Below are positions 1 through 9,356 of a stretch of 64,000 nucleotides of DNA, in pieces; positions within the stretch are counted from its first letter, which is position 1, and every line of letters begins with the position of its first letter. Both the position numbers and the translations under genes were made by a program. Where the stretch lies: positions 1-64,000 of the forward strand of contig NZ_NPMS01000011.1 in the NCBI RefSeq assembly GCF_002266285.1, given 5' to 3'. Origin of the DNA: Virgibacillus indicus. Lineage in GTDB: Bacteria > Bacillota > Bacilli > Bacillales > Amphibacillaceae. The notes under the pieces were generated by a model that saw only the letters and a program-made list of their open reading frames with translations, made no database searches and was not told the DNA's origin.

Positions 1-60
1 AAAAATGAAAAATATTTTAAAAGAAGTTAAAAAACACAAATAGTACTCACTTTTGAGCAC

Positions 61-110
61 TAAAAAAGTCACAGAAATGCTTGGTATTAAAGCATTTCTG
101 TGACTTTCAC
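61..110 (-). terminator. Perfect 16-bp stem-loop with T-run on the minus strand
   Basis: Positions 67-82 and 90-105 are a perfect inverted repeat around a 7-nt loop; read leftward the stem is followed by TTTTTT. It is a strong intrinsic terminator for leftward transcripts, although the nearest leftward gene (amidase) has its own hairpin at 657-682. An in-frame run ending in TAG at 41-43 could be the tail of a rightward gene entering from the left, but 13 codons are too few to call. Confidence 0.6.
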
Positions 111-239
111 TGTCAAAGATGAGATTATATTATAAATGGCTTGATTCAATAATTAAACCTTAAATCAATAAGTAGCACTAGTAGAATTTTTCTCAAGATT
201 AGCGCTAGGGAGATAATTTTATTATTGGATAGATTTGAG

Positions 240-620
240 GATTGAAGTGGTGGTCGGGTTGGGTTCTATGCGGCAGGCTGCTACTGATTTTTAGGCAATT
301 CGGCTATGTTACGGGAGTTACTGTTTTCTGGCTGGCAGGGCTCAGAGAAGCACTCTATGTGACCGGGAAGCTAGCGCTTTCTGGATGTGCTGACCGGAAG
401 CTACTGCTTTCTGGCTGGTCAGGCCCAGAGAAGCACTCTATACGTCCGATGGCTACTGCTCTATGCGACCACGGGCTACCGCTTTCTGGCTGTGTGGGCT
501 CAGAGAAGCGCTCTATGTGACCTAAGACACCCACTTTCTGGATGTGCAGGCACAGAGAAGCACTCTATGTAACCGTGAGCTACCACTTTTTGGATGTGCG
601 GGCACAAATAAGCGTTCTCA
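240..620. repeat. Degenerate tandem intergenic repeat, array 1
   Basis: About six imperfect units of roughly 55-60 bp, each with a core like CAGAGAAGCNCTCTATGTGACC followed by a GCTANNGCTTTCTGG segment and a GGGC/AGGC run. Open frames here are just the repeat read through and have no ribosome binding site. The same family recurs at 13368-13700 between appA and appB. No function is evident. Confidence 0.7.
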
Positions 621-650
621 CATACTTTTCGCACTCAGAAAATCCTTCCA

Positions 651-682
651 AACCAAAAGCTCCCCAACTATGTGAGGAGCTT
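651..682 (-). terminator. Terminator of the amidase gene
   Basis: AAGCTCC (657-663) pairs with GGAGCTT (676-682); read leftward the stem is followed by a T-rich TTTTGGTT. It begins 8 nt after the amidase stop codon. Confidence 0.6.
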
Positions 683-689
683 CTTGTTA

Positions 690-2186
690 TCAAGTAAAAT
701 ATGGATTTCCTTTCATTCCCACCCACAAATCAGATTGTTCCAATTGATATGCAAGCTGCAGCAATTTGTTTTCTTTTCCTTTTGAAGCCATAACCTGTAC
801 TCCCAGTGGCATCCCTTCATCCGACAAGTGAACCGGAACTGACATGGCCGGCTGACCTGTTAAATTGGCAAGCTGCGTATAAGGGGTATACGTTAAACTT
901 GGTAAAAACATATCGTAAATTATAGCTTGCTGATCTTTCTTATCTGCCATTAAAATTTGTTCACGAAGCTGTTCCTGCTGAGCCTCAGAATGGGTCAGCT
1001 CACCAACTTTTGGTGCGGTATACGCAGTGGCTGGTGTAATATAAAAATCATAGGATTGATGCAGTTCTTCCATTTGAGCAGCAGCTGTGTCCCAGGAAGC
1101 CAGGCTCTCTGAAAACTCTGCCGCGGATACGGATTTACCAGCAACATTTAAGAGCCATGTTTCAATCTCCACATCCTCTGCCGTTATTCCCCTTCCGAGA
1201 CCCGCTTCCAGCTGGCGCACAACTGTGGCAATTTCCCCACTGTTCATCAAAAAGTAATTTTTCATTAATTGGATACCATCTACGTTATTATCTTTTTCCT
1301 CGACATGATGGCCCTGCTGCTCCAGCCATTTCACAGTACGTTCCACTGCCTTTTTGGCGTCCCTTGAAATTGGTGTGCCAACAGGTGAGTCGATTTTATA
1401 AGCAATCTTTAATGGTCTGTCAAACCCATGCTCCATTTCCGCTTTATAGCTTCCCGGAAATAACGGAGTCTGGAATGCGGCTTCAGGCTGTACAACCTGC
1501 AGCAGATCAAGCATTGCCGCACTATCCCGAACACTTCGACTAACTACAAAATCAATCGATGCACCTTGCCATTGGCGACCTGCTCCCGGTCCCACTGGTG
1601 TACGGCCACGTGTTGGCTTTAGACCAAATAGACCGGAAAAAGATGCTGGGATACGAATCGATCCACCACCATCACTTGCACCTGCTAACGGAACAACTCC
1701 TGAGGCAATTGCCGCTGCTGAACCTCCACTTGAGCCACCTGGTGAATAATCCGGATTCCATGGATTTCTTGTTTGACCATAAACTTCAGGCTCGGTAATA
1801 TTTTTCAAACCAAATTCAGGAGAGTTCGTATGTCCGATAAATAAAAATCCTGCTTCACGCAGTTTTCCAACAAGATGGGAATCATGGTCTGCAATGGAAG
1901 CCTTTAGCAGTTTGGATCCAGAAGTCAATGGCTCCCCTTTCAAGCTTTGTGAAATATTTTTTAATAAAGTAGGAACTCCTGCGAATGGAGGGTTCTCTAT
2001 ACTTACATGATTCGCTTCAGCCAAGGCCTTTTCTTTTCTGTCATGTATAACTGCATTTAGTTTTGGATTAACTTTTTCTAATTGCTGAAAACTTAACTCA
2101 AGCAGCTCACTTGGTTTTACCTCTTTGCTTTGAATTAATTCTGCCAAATCTGTTGCATCCAGTGATAAATATGTTTGAAGATCCAT
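690..2186 (-). CDS. Amidase-signature family hydrolase
   Basis: Hydrolyses a carboxamide or related C-N bond; the substrate cannot be read from the sequence. The protein is 498 aa from ATG 2186, chosen over an upstream ATG (2228) because AGGGGTG lies 5 nt before it. The amidase-signature Ser-cisSer-Lys triad is present: Lys76 in [10 protein letters not shown], cis-Ser152 in [11 protein letters not shown] and nucleophile Ser176 in DGGGSIRIP. The C-terminal [12 protein letters not shown] segment is typical of the family. The overall look is nearer to the 6-aminohexanoate-cyclic-dimer-hydrolase-like amidases than to GatA, because no gatB/gatC neighbours are seen. It is monocistronic. A truncated paralogue lies at 22405-22671. 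Confidence 0.85.
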   Translation of the reverse strand: MDLQTYLSLDATDLAELIQSKEVKPSELLELSFQQLEKVNPKLNAVIHDRKEKALAEANHVSIENPPFAGVPTLLKNISQSLKGEPLTSGSKLLKASIADHDSHLVGKLREAGFLFIGHTNSPEFGLKNITEPEVYGQTRNPWNPDYSPGGSSGGSAAAIASGVVPLAGASDGGGSIRIPASFSGLFGLKPTRGRTPVGPGAGRQWQGASIDFVVSRSVRDSAAMLDLLQVVQPEAAFQTPLFPGSYKAEMEHGFDRPLKIAYKIDSPVGTPISRDAKKAVERTVKWLEQQGHHVEEKDNNVDGIQLMKNYFLMNSGEIATVVRQLEAGLGRGITAEDVEIETWLLNVAGKSVSAAEFSESLASWDTAAAQMEELHQSYDFYITPATAYTAPKVGELTHSEAQQEQLREQILMADKKDQQAIIYDMFLPSLTYTPYTQLANLTGQPAMSVPVHLSDEGMPLGVQVMASKGKENKLLQLAYQLEQSDLWVGMKGNPYFT

Positions 2187-2249
2187 CTCTGCACCCCTAT
2201 TCTTTTTTACTTTAAGTGTATCATGCACGATGGATTAGTCTCAAATTTC

Positions 2250-2411
2250 CTATTCTGCAGGGCTATCACCCTGATTTTTCTTCCAGGGGGGATCGGCATA
2301 TTTATGCAGCTTCTGATTAATTTTATAAATGGCATATGGTATTAAAAAAGCCAATACAGTACAAAAAAGAATCAATTTTTCCGGTAATCTTCCTATTAAA
2401 TTTTCCCACAT
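2250..2411 (-). CDS. Small membrane protein, fourth gene of the ger operon
   Basis: A 53-codon ORF that begins 8 nt after the gerC stop and continues the operon. It has an N-terminal amphipathic start (MWENLIGRLP), one membrane segment at about residues 13-29 and a charged tail with a PPWKKN motif. Known germinant receptor operons sometimes carry a fourth, small D-subunit gene; position and size suggest this is one, but D subunits usually have two membrane helices and this has one. The ribosome binding site (GTGAG, about 11 nt upstream) is weak, so translation may be coupled to gerC. Confidence 0.55.
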   Translation of the reverse strand: MWENLIGRLPEKLILFCTVLAFLIPYAIYKINQKLHKYADPPWKKNQGDSPAE

Positions 2412-2419
2412 AAAAACGA

Positions 2420-3598
2420 TCACTCACTTCCCTGATCTTTGACGCGATCACTGGCTCCTGTTGTTCGAATAATGGAGTCAGCAGTTACATTGATCGTACT
2501 TTTCGCAAAAATGTTATCACCCTGGTCCCAGTTGTCCTTTACTTCATTCCAGGTTTCATAATGTTTTTGCTTCAAAATATCACTAAACCCAAAAAAGTCC
2601 AACTGCAGTTCCTCTTGACCTTTTTTAATTACATTGTTTGCCAGCAGTTCGATTTTTTCATTTACTTTCTGCTCGATTTCCCTAAGAAAATCCTTTTCCA
2701 GAAGGCTTCTCTCACCATACATCTCACCTATATTTCCTTCTGTATCAATGGTTATATCTATTTTTATATTATCCTGATCTTTTGTATCTATTTTTATTGT
2801 GTTTTTTGTTTTTTTAAGCTCGTAAATCATTAATTTATTATTAATTTCAAATTTAATAAACCCACCTTCCGTACTATTTGTAATTAGATTCAATCCTACT
2901 GATTCATCATCATTGATATTCCCAACAAGCCTGTTGCTTTTTCCCCGAAAAACACCCGCCCCTTTGAATTTTATTCTGTTATCTAATGAATAAACTCTTG
3001 GAATGACATAATTACTTTCCTCCAGTAAGTATTCATGCATGTCCCCCATTCTGACGGGTTCAAGTAACCCGCCAGCTTTAACCGTGTTATCCATGACATC
3101 ATTCATATACATGATAGGAAGTTGTTCGGCTTCGGGTTCCACCTTCATTACTTTTTGAGCATTCTGTTCTGAAATTACTATTTTGATTTCCCTGCGCATT
3201 TCCTGATCACGAATAAATAAATCAATTATGCTTCCAAATAAATCTGGCTGGCGTGCTACCTCTTCAGAAATGATTATAACCTTTAAATGCTCAAAGTAAG
3301 GCGCACGACTCACAGTGGTTGACATTTCCCGGATAATCCCAAATAAACTTTCACCACTGCCCGAAATATTGCTGAATGCTTTTTGTTCACCGCCTCCTCC
3401 CCCGGGCATGCCTATTCCTGCTGGTACGACGAATTGATTGGTCAGTGTTAGGGTAGGACTGTCTTTTCCTTGCTCATCCTCAGCCAGGTCAATAGCGGCA
3501 CCAATCACAAAACCTCGTTCTTCTATATCATTTTCATCCCAGCACCCTGAAAGCATAATAATCATGCAGCATAAAAGGATTAGAAGTCGATTATTCAT
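2420..3598 (-). CDS. Ger(x)C family germinant receptor lipoprotein subunit
   Basis: C subunit of a spore germinant receptor in the inner spore membrane. The 392-aa protein opens with a lipoprotein signal peptide and lipobox LSGC (Cys19), followed by WDENDIEERGFV, the hallmark start of Ger(x)C proteins. Length is usual for the family. The ATG overlaps the end of the B-subunit gene by 8 bases and GGGGAG precedes it, implying coupled translation. A Gly-rich loop (PGGGGGEQ) near residue 67 is the likely variable segment. The germinant cannot be predicted. Very probably transcribed late in the forespore with the A and B genes. Confidence 0.9.
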   Translation of the reverse strand: MNNRLLILLCCMIIMLSGCWDENDIEERGFVIGAAIDLAEDEQGKDSPTLTLTNQFVVPAGIGMPGGGGGEQKAFSNISGSGESLFGIIREMSTTVSRAPYFEHLKVIIISEEVARQPDLFGSIIDLFIRDQEMRREIKIVISEQNAQKVMKVEPEAEQLPIMYMNDVMDNTVKAGGLLEPVRMGDMHEYLLEESNYVIPRVYSLDNRIKFKGAGVFRGKSNRLVGNINDDESVGLNLITNSTEGGFIKFEINNKLMIYELKKTKNTIKIDTKDQDNIKIDITIDTEGNIGEMYGERSLLEKDFLREIEQKVNEKIELLANNVIKKGQEELQLDFFGFSDILKQKHYETWNEVKDNWDQGDNIFAKSTINVTADSIIRTTGASDRVKDQGSE

Positions 3599-4697
3599 CT
3601 CGCTTTACTCCCCTCATTTTAGCTAAAACAATTAAAAGAACAATGACAAATATAGTATAGAAAAACATAGAGTGGCTCATCATCGAGCCAAATGAATCTA
3701 CGTCCACTTTATCTTGAGGAAACATACTGACGGCATATACGACTGGAGACAAAATTAAAAGTATCTTGAGCTTTTTTAACCTTTCAAAAATGGAGTTAAT
3801 AGCAAGAACTGCTACATCTAAAGCCATTGATGCCGTATTAAAAATAGCCATAATCCAAATGACAAAAAATACGGATTCGAATCGCTCAAAAAAACCACCC
3901 GGAATATCGACCACTTTTGCCAATTCTACGGTTGGATAAAGCAAATTTGCTGTTACTTCCCGGCCAAACACCCCGATACACAGGATATACAGCATTATAT
4001 ATAATCCAACTGGTATACACATGCCAAGTGCAGCCATTTTCGGTGCCTTCTTTGGTTGATCTACCAATGCGATGTAGAACCATAAAATACTAAAACCGAG
4101 GTATGAAGTGATACCTGTATTAAGCCCCTTTAAATAATCGGTAAAGCCAGTTCTAAATACTGGCAATAAATTCCCCAGATCAGACCAGCCCAAATTAAAT
4201 ATAAAAACAGAAAACGCAATAAAGAGAATAATCGGGAAAAACATCATATTCAACCGAAACAAGCCTGCTCTTGACCCTGAAACAGCATAAACAACGACAA
4301 GCAGAAAAGTGAGTGCGATGACTTCGAGTGGTGTACGATCAAATATGTATTGTTTGGAGATAGCTGCAATTTGTCGTACTTGAAATGCAGTTATCAATAA
4401 GAAAAGAACTGCGAATACAAAAGTCAAAACAATTGCCACAGGCTTAGTTGCAATGCTGGATGCATAGGTAAGGAATGTTTGATTAGCAAAACCCGATGCA
4501 AATTTAGCTACCATCCAAGTCATAAGAACTGCAATAAAACCACCGGCCAATAAAGGAATCCATCCATCGGCAGCCATTACAGCTGAAGCCAGATCTTTAG
4601 GCAAAGTAAGAATTCCTACACCAATAACCATCGATGGTATTGCAATCAGGATCTCCTTCTCACTAATTTTTTCATCAGCATATTTAAAACTTTTCAC
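3591..4697 (-). CDS. GerAB-type spore germination permease
   Basis: B subunit of the germinant receptor, an APC-superfamily membrane protein that binds the germinant. The 368-aa sequence is hydrophobic throughout, about ten membrane segments, with the family start KISEKEILIAIPSMVIGVGIL. Start is GTG 4697, 5 nt after the A-subunit stop, with AAGGAG upstream. The gene overlaps the C subunit. Nothing looks truncated. Confidence 0.9.
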   Translation of the reverse strand: MKSFKYADEKISEKEILIAIPSMVIGVGILTLPKDLASAVMAADGWIPLLAGGFIAVLMTWMVAKFASGFANQTFLTYASSIATKPVAIVLTFVFAVLFLLITAFQVRQIAAISKQYIFDRTPLEVIALTFLLVVVYAVSGSRAGLFRLNMMFFPIILFIAFSVFIFNLGWSDLGNLLPVFRTGFTDYLKGLNTGITSYLGFSILWFYIALVDQPKKAPKMAALGMCIPVGLYIMLYILCIGVFGREVTANLLYPTVELAKVVDIPGGFFERFESVFFVIWIMAIFNTASMALDVAVLAINSIFERLKKLKILLILSPVVYAVSMFPQDKVDVDSFGSMMSHSMFFYTIFVIVLLIVLAKMRGVKRDE

Positions 4698-4702
4698 TGC
4701 CT

Positions 4703-6247
4703 TTAGTCTCCTTTATTTACTGACTTTTCATCATGTGTTTGCATATAAGTTGGACGTCTCTTTATCGCAGTAACCGGCGCTCGTAAAACAAGATCATTCC
4801 AGTCCCCTAAGAAGTTTGGTGCAAAAGGAGTAGTGTAAGGCACACCAAAACTTTTCAAATTTACTAGGTGGATATTGAGCATAATATAACAGAGAATTAT
4901 CCCATAAAGTCCGAATATAGCAGCGGCAACCATCAAGCCGAATAAAAGGATCCTAAAGGCAATTGCTACACTATAGGATGGCAGTGAAAATGATGCAATT
5001 GCATTAAGCGCAATAACAATTACCATAGCGGGACTAACTAATCCAGCTGATACTGCTGCCTCCCCGATAACCAGCCCTCCAACAATACCTATTGTTTGCC
5101 CTATTGGTGTTGGTAATCTTGTTCCGGCTTCACGTAACAGCTCCATCGTTATAGCCATTAGCATCGCTTCAACGAACGCTGGAAATGGAACACCCTCTCT
5201 TGTTGCAGCAATGGAGAATGCCAAATCGGATGGAATCATTCCCTGGTGAAAAGAAACCAATGCAATATATAATGCAGGCAGAAATACCGCAATAAACGCA
5301 GCAAGATACCGTAAAGCCCGCAGTAGAGTTCCAATCGTCCAACGCTCATAGTAATCTTCAGGAGATTGCAAAGTATTCCCTAAGGTTGCCGGTGCAATTA
5401 ATACAAATGGCGTACCATCCAATAGAATTGCAACTTTTCCTTCCAAAATGGCTGCGGCTACTTTATCTGGTCTTTCAGTATTTAATATTTGCGGAAATGG
5501 AGATAAAAAGCTGTCTTCAATCCATTCTTCGATATAGCCTGATTCTGGAGCATCATCCATATCAATTGTTTCCAATCGCCGATTAACTTCCTTCACAATA
5601 TCTGGATTTATAATTCCATCCATATAAGATACAACAAGGCTCTTTTTGGAGCGCCTTCCTACCTGATATGTCTTAAAGCGCAAATTAGGATCTCTTATAT
5701 AGCGGCGGATCAGAACTATGTTTGTTCGTAAATTCTCAACAAACCCTTCTCTTGATCCCCGAATAACTGTTTCTGTAATCGGTTCTTCAATCGAACGGGT
5801 TTCCCCCCCTTGTGTATCCATTATGATTACGTTATCGATGCCATTTATATAGAAAATTGTACTGCCACCGAGAATAGCATTTGAAATATCGTCTAATGTA
5901 GTCCCTTTTTTAATACTGGTCACTGACAGTATTTCCTGGTAAATTTCCTCAAACAGCTTCGATTCTGCTTCAGGCAACGGCTTTCTACCTGTAATTAGCT
6001 GCACACTTTTCATGATATTGTTATGTACTAAATCACTATCTACCATGCCATCAATATACGCAACTCCACACTTATGTTTGGAATCATGAATGGTAAATTT
6101 ACGGATAACCAGATCATTTGGTTCATCCAGCATTTTTTTTAGATTACCCATGTTCTTATCCAGGTTTTTAAATATCTTGATAGAAAAGTTTTCTTCATTG
6201 TTATTGGTTTCTTTCTTTTTATTCCTTCTAAACAATGAACGTCTCAC
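4703..6247 (-). CDS. GerAA-type spore germination receptor subunit A
   Basis: A subunit of the germinant receptor. The 514-aa protein has a basic, hydrophilic N-terminal half (about residues 1-300; MRRSLFRRNKKKE start) and a C-terminal membrane region with the conserved EGVPFPAFVEAMLMAITME and RLPTPIGQTIGIVGGLVIG segments. Start is GTG 6247, with GAGGGGG 6 nt upstream. It is the first gene of the leftward A-B-C-small ORF operon; a SigG-like promoter lies at 6306-6336. Confidence 0.92.
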   Translation of the reverse strand: MRRSLFRRNKKKETNNNEENFSIKIFKNLDKNMGNLKKMLDEPNDLVIRKFTIHDSKHKCGVAYIDGMVDSDLVHNNIMKSVQLITGRKPLPEAESKLFEEIYQEILSVTSIKKGTTLDDISNAILGGSTIFYINGIDNVIIMDTQGGETRSIEEPITETVIRGSREGFVENLRTNIVLIRRYIRDPNLRFKTYQVGRRSKKSLVVSYMDGIINPDIVKEVNRRLETIDMDDAPESGYIEEWIEDSFLSPFPQILNTERPDKVAAAILEGKVAILLDGTPFVLIAPATLGNTLQSPEDYYERWTIGTLLRALRYLAAFIAVFLPALYIALVSFHQGMIPSDLAFSIAATREGVPFPAFVEAMLMAITMELLREAGTRLPTPIGQTIGIVGGLVIGEAAVSAGLVSPAMVIVIALNAIASFSLPSYSVAIAFRILLFGLMVAAAIFGLYGIILCYIMLNIHLVNLKSFGVPYTTPFAPNFLGDWNDLVLRAPVTAIKRRPTYMQTHDEKSVNKGD

Positions 6248-6305
6248 TTTATACCCCCTCTATCCCACGATTGTCGCTCTCCTTTTCTTTCCCATTTCCA
6301 TGCTT

Positions 6306-6336
6306 TTTTATACAAAATCCAGCAACTCCTTATTCA
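6306..6336 (-). promoter_or_regulatory. SigG-like promoter of the ger operon
   Basis: Read leftward, TGAATA (6331-6336) and TATAAAA (6306-6312) are separated by 18 nt. This resembles the forespore SigG pattern (TGAATA, about 17-18, CATAMTA; 5 of 7 at the -10). Germinant receptor operons in Bacillus are SigG-dependent, which supports the call. Confidence 0.5.
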
Positions 6337-6345
6337 AAAATAGAT

Positions 6346-6375
6346 TGTATGAAAATATGATTTCCAGGAAAACTA
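6346..6375 (+). promoter_or_regulatory. Possible SigG/SigF-like promoter of the DUF3231 genes
   Basis: TGTATG (6346-6351), 17 nt, then AAAACTA (6369-6375): a moderate match to forespore promoters, 34 nt upstream of the ATG at 6409. It faces away from the ger promoter and would make the DUF3231 pair a sporulation unit. Weak on its own. Confidence 0.35.
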
Positions 6376-6408
6376 AAAAAACTGAACTTAATGGGAGGAA
6401 AAGAATAA

Positions 6409-7425
6409 ATGGAAAAAAAGGTAGGTCTAACTTCCTCAGAAATAGCACAAATCTGGGGATCCTATATGAACGCCAGTCTTACATCTACAGTCCTTTCCTA
6501 TTTTCTGGAAAAAGTAGAGGATGAGGATATTCATTCCGTATTAAAGCAGGCTTATACATTATCACAATCAGCTTTGGAAAAACTGAGCCATCTATTTAAA
6601 CAGGAAAATAAGCCAATTCCGATTGGTTTTACAAATGAAGATGTGAACCTTAATGCTCCCCGCTTGTATACGGATAATTACTTTTTACAATATACTTACC
6701 AAATGGGGATGCTTGGAATGGCTTCGTGTTCACTTGCTATAAGCATGTCAACGCGGGAAGATATATATCAATTTTTCTCAGAGAGCCTGCGAAAGTTTAA
6801 TGAACTTCATGAAAAGGCAATGGCTGTTTCAAAATCAAAAGGGGTTTATAATAGTCCACCCAGCATCCCTACACCGGATGAAGTAGACTTCGTAAAAAAG
6901 CAAAGCTTCCTGACCGGATGGTTCGGGGAACGCAGACCGTTAACAACATTGGAAATCGCCAACCTTTATGGAAATTTACAACACAATAGTTTGGGGGTTG
7001 CTACATTGACAGGCTTTAGTCAGGTAGCAAAGTCAAAAGAAGTGACAGAATATATTAGCAGAGGAATCCAGATCGCAAAAAAACATGTAAACATATTCAG
7101 CTCAATTTTAAATGAAGAAAATGTCCCTGCACCAATGGGTTCAGACTCCATGGTAACGGACTCTAATGATATTGCACCTTTTTCCGACAAATTAATGATG
7201 TATCATGTAACGGAAATGATTACCCTGGGGATTGGATTCTATGGCCTAAGTATATCCACTAATATCCGAAGGGATCTAATCGCAAATTATACACGGCTCA
7301 CAGGAGAAATCGCATTATACTCCGAGGATGGTGCCAACATCATGATAGACAATGAATGGTTAGAGGAACCACCACGAATGGTCGACCGGGATGAATTAGC
7401 AAAAACGGATAAAAGAAAGGAATAA
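6409..7425 (+). CDS. DUF3231 family protein (two-repeat form)
   Basis: Function unknown. The 338-aa protein consists of two related helical modules, about residues 5-165 and 175-335, each opening with an LT..EIA.LWG-like helix and containing a LF..EN.P.P.GF hairpin. Helical hairpins of this sort recall ferritin-like or CotF-like bundles, but no metal-ligand pattern is obvious. Start ATG 6409 follows GGGAGG by 10 nt. The next gene (7432) is a clear paralogue, and a one-module homologue lies at 51760. Divergent location from a germinant receptor operon suggests a spore-related role (inference). Confidence 0.8.
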   Translation: MEKKVGLTSSEIAQIWGSYMNASLTSTVLSYFLEKVEDEDIHSVLKQAYTLSQSALEKLSHLFKQENKPIPIGFTNEDVNLNAPRLYTDNYFLQYTYQMGMLGMASCSLAISMSTREDIYQFFSESLRKFNELHEKAMAVSKSKGVYNSPPSIPTPDEVDFVKKQSFLTGWFGERRPLTTLEIANLYGNLQHNSLGVATLTGFSQVAKSKEVTEYISRGIQIAKKHVNIFSSILNEENVPAPMGSDSMVTDSNDIAPFSDKLMMYHVTEMITLGIGFYGLSISTNIRRDLIANYTRLTGEIALYSEDGANIMIDNEWLEEPPRMVDRDELAKTDKRKE

Positions 7426-7431
7426 AAACAT

Positions 7432-8439
7432 ATGGAAAATCATGATCATATTGAACTTACATCAGCAGAAATTTCCACCCTTTGGACATCCTATCAAAGC
7501 GATACCATGGCTATATGTGGATTAAAGTATTTTTTAGGCAATGTTGATGATGATCAAATCCGTGCCCTTCTTGAAGATACATTAACATTAATGGAGCAGC
7601 ATGTTGAAGATTTAACAGCGTTCTTTAACAAGGAGAATTACCCAGTTCCCCAAGGATTTACCAAGCAGGATGTCAATTTAAGTGCACCACGGCTATTCTC
7701 GGATAAGCTTTACCTTGAGTATATTTTGAATATGACTAATATAACTCTCATAGCATATTCAGCTGCTCTTATAGCTGCTGCAAGGAAGGATGTAATTGAC
7801 TATTACTCTGAAAATATACAAGCAGTAAGAAAACTCCATATACAAGCAAAGGAATTGGCAAAAGAAAAAGGGGTTTATTTACGAGCACCACAAATCCCGA
7901 AGCCAAAACAGATAGATTTTGTAAAGAAACAGAGCTTTCTGGCAGGATGGTTTGCTGATCGAAGACCATTACTTGGTGTTGAAATCGCCAATCTGGTGTT
8001 TCATACAAAGCGGAATGCGATTGGGCAGGCAATAATTACTGGATTCAGTCAGGTGGCAAAGACAAAAGAAGTGAGACGCTATTTTGAACGAGGCAGAAAT
8101 ATATCCGGAAAACACTTAGAAATATTCGAGTCTATTTTAAGTGAGGAAAATTTAGCTGATGGTGCTCAATTACTGACATCAGAGGTAACCGATTCTACTG
8201 TTGCACCTTTTTCAGATAAATTAATGATGGAATTGGTATCTGTTTTGATAGCATCCGGCATTGGTCAATATGGGGTTTCGATGGCAGCAAGTCCAAGACG
8301 GGATCTAGGCACCCACTATGCACGCTTAACATCAGAGATAGCCGCCTACGCTGAAGATGGGGCAAATATTGTAATTGAGAATGGCTGGATGGAGCAACCG
8401 CCAATGGCAGCTGACCGAAAAGAATTAGCAAATAGGTAA
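7432..8439 (+). CDS. DUF3231 family protein, tandem paralogue
   Basis: A 335-aa paralogue of the preceding protein, co-linear over its whole length; shared stretches include VDFVKKQSFLxGWF and GFSQVAK.KEV. It also has two helical modules. It begins 6 nt after the upstream stop with an AAAGGAAT ribosome binding site, so the two are co-transcribed. Function unknown. Tandem duplication followed by divergence, without loss of either module, suggests both are used. Confidence 0.8.
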   Translation: MENHDHIELTSAEISTLWTSYQSDTMAICGLKYFLGNVDDDQIRALLEDTLTLMEQHVEDLTAFFNKENYPVPQGFTKQDVNLSAPRLFSDKLYLEYILNMTNITLIAYSAALIAAARKDVIDYYSENIQAVRKLHIQAKELAKEKGVYLRAPQIPKPKQIDFVKKQSFLAGWFADRRPLLGVEIANLVFHTKRNAIGQAIITGFSQVAKTKEVRRYFERGRNISGKHLEIFESILSEENLADGAQLLTSEVTDSTVAPFSDKLMMELVSVLIASGIGQYGVSMAASPRRDLGTHYARLTSEIAAYAEDGANIVIENGWMEQPPMAADRKELANR

Positions 8440-8443
8440 TCGG

Positions 8444-8935
8444 ATGGAGACAAAAATAAATAAAAAAAGCAAAAAATTAGAAGCTCTGCTATGGAGTATT
8501 GCCCTGCCTGGATTTGGACAATTACTGAATCATAAATATGTCAAAGGCCTGCTATTAGTAGGTTTGGAAATCTTTGTTAATGTTATGGGAAATTTTAATA
8601 CTATTATCGTTTTAAGTTTTAATTTTAAGATTGAGGAAGCAATCGCACAAACAAATTATTTATGGCTAATGTTCTATCCATGTTTATATTTTTTTGCAAT
8701 TTGGGATGCCTATAAGGATGCCGGCGGGGGTGAAAAGCCTTTTGCCTATTTGCCACTTGTTTTTTCAGCCTATTTTGTAACAGTAGGCTTAATTTTTTCT
8801 CCAGGGTTTACAATATTCGGGAGTCTAATCGGCCCAATGTGGCTGCCAATACTGTTTTTGCCAATTGGTTTAAGTGTCGGTGCACTTATAAGATGGATCT
8901 TGTTAAAAATTTATAATAGAGAACAATTATCCTGA
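8444..8935 (+). CDS. Small multi-pass membrane protein, TM2-like
   Basis: Third gene of the DUF3231 unit, 4 nt after the previous stop. The 163-aa protein starts with a lysine-rich tail, then a SIALPGFGQLLNHKYVKGL segment typical of TM2-domain-like proteins (short helix, PGxGQ turn, helix), and has about four membrane segments. No catalytic residues are evident. Role unknown; shared transcription suggests it works with the DUF3231 proteins at a membrane. Confidence 0.7.
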   Translation: METKINKKSKKLEALLWSIALPGFGQLLNHKYVKGLLLVGLEIFVNVMGNFNTIIVLSFNFKIEEAIAQTNYLWLMFYPCLYFFAIWDAYKDAGGGEKPFAYLPLVFSAYFVTVGLIFSPGFTIFGSLIGPMWLPILFLPIGLSVGALIRWILLKIYNREQLS

Positions 8936-8938
8936 GAT

Positions 8939-8976
8939 GCCTTCAAGATCTGAAAACGAGTCTTGGAGGCTTTCTG
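8939..8976 (+). terminator. Terminator after the DUF3231 unit
   Basis: GCCTTCAAGA (8939-8948) pairs with TCTTGGAGGC (8961-8970), followed by TTTCT. It lies just after the stop codon at 8935. Confidence 0.65.
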
Positions 8977-9356
8977 TACCCGGAGGGATTTTACCGGATG
9001 AACGTACAAGTCTGATGATAAAGGAGTGTACTTTGTCGATGGAAAGATTGAAGACTTGAAGTGATTATCAGACAAGCATAGCTAATTACATTTTTCATCA
9101 AAAACTTTTAAAATACCCTACCAAAAACTGTTTAGAATTAGACAATAGAACCTCTCTCCAAACCTGCTGGGTAAATCTTCAAGCCCACACCAGATGAAGT
9201 TAATTGTATTTTCGCTCTCCTGCCTCTCCACCATCCTTTTCAAATAAGCATTATTTACTATTTCCCATGAATATAATACAGCCCGGCCTCATAGGATATA
9301 CGAGCGATTCCTATTATCAGATGCAGTCAAACTATATTTATGAATGGAGTGTGCGA
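8977..9356. other. Gene-poor stretch before the app operon
   Basis: No convincing gene. A short open run that ends in TGA near 9060 reads like gene debris (..GVYFVDGKIEDLK) but spans only about 20 codons. A TATAAT at 9272-9277 could serve the app operon, but no good -35 element sits at the right distance. Open frame continuing upstream of ATG 9357 lacks a ribosome binding site. Confidence 0.4.

Noticed and set aside
240..620. CRISPR-like or coding reading of the repeat array
   Set aside because: Units are contiguous, drift along their whole length and have no unique spacers; the open frames have no binding site and simply translate the repeat.
1157..1543. 128-codon rightward ORF inside the amidase gene
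   Set aside because: It is antisense to a gene with intact catalytic motifs and has no binding site; similar long antisense frames in the catalase, cobQ and tnpB genes were left out for the same reason.
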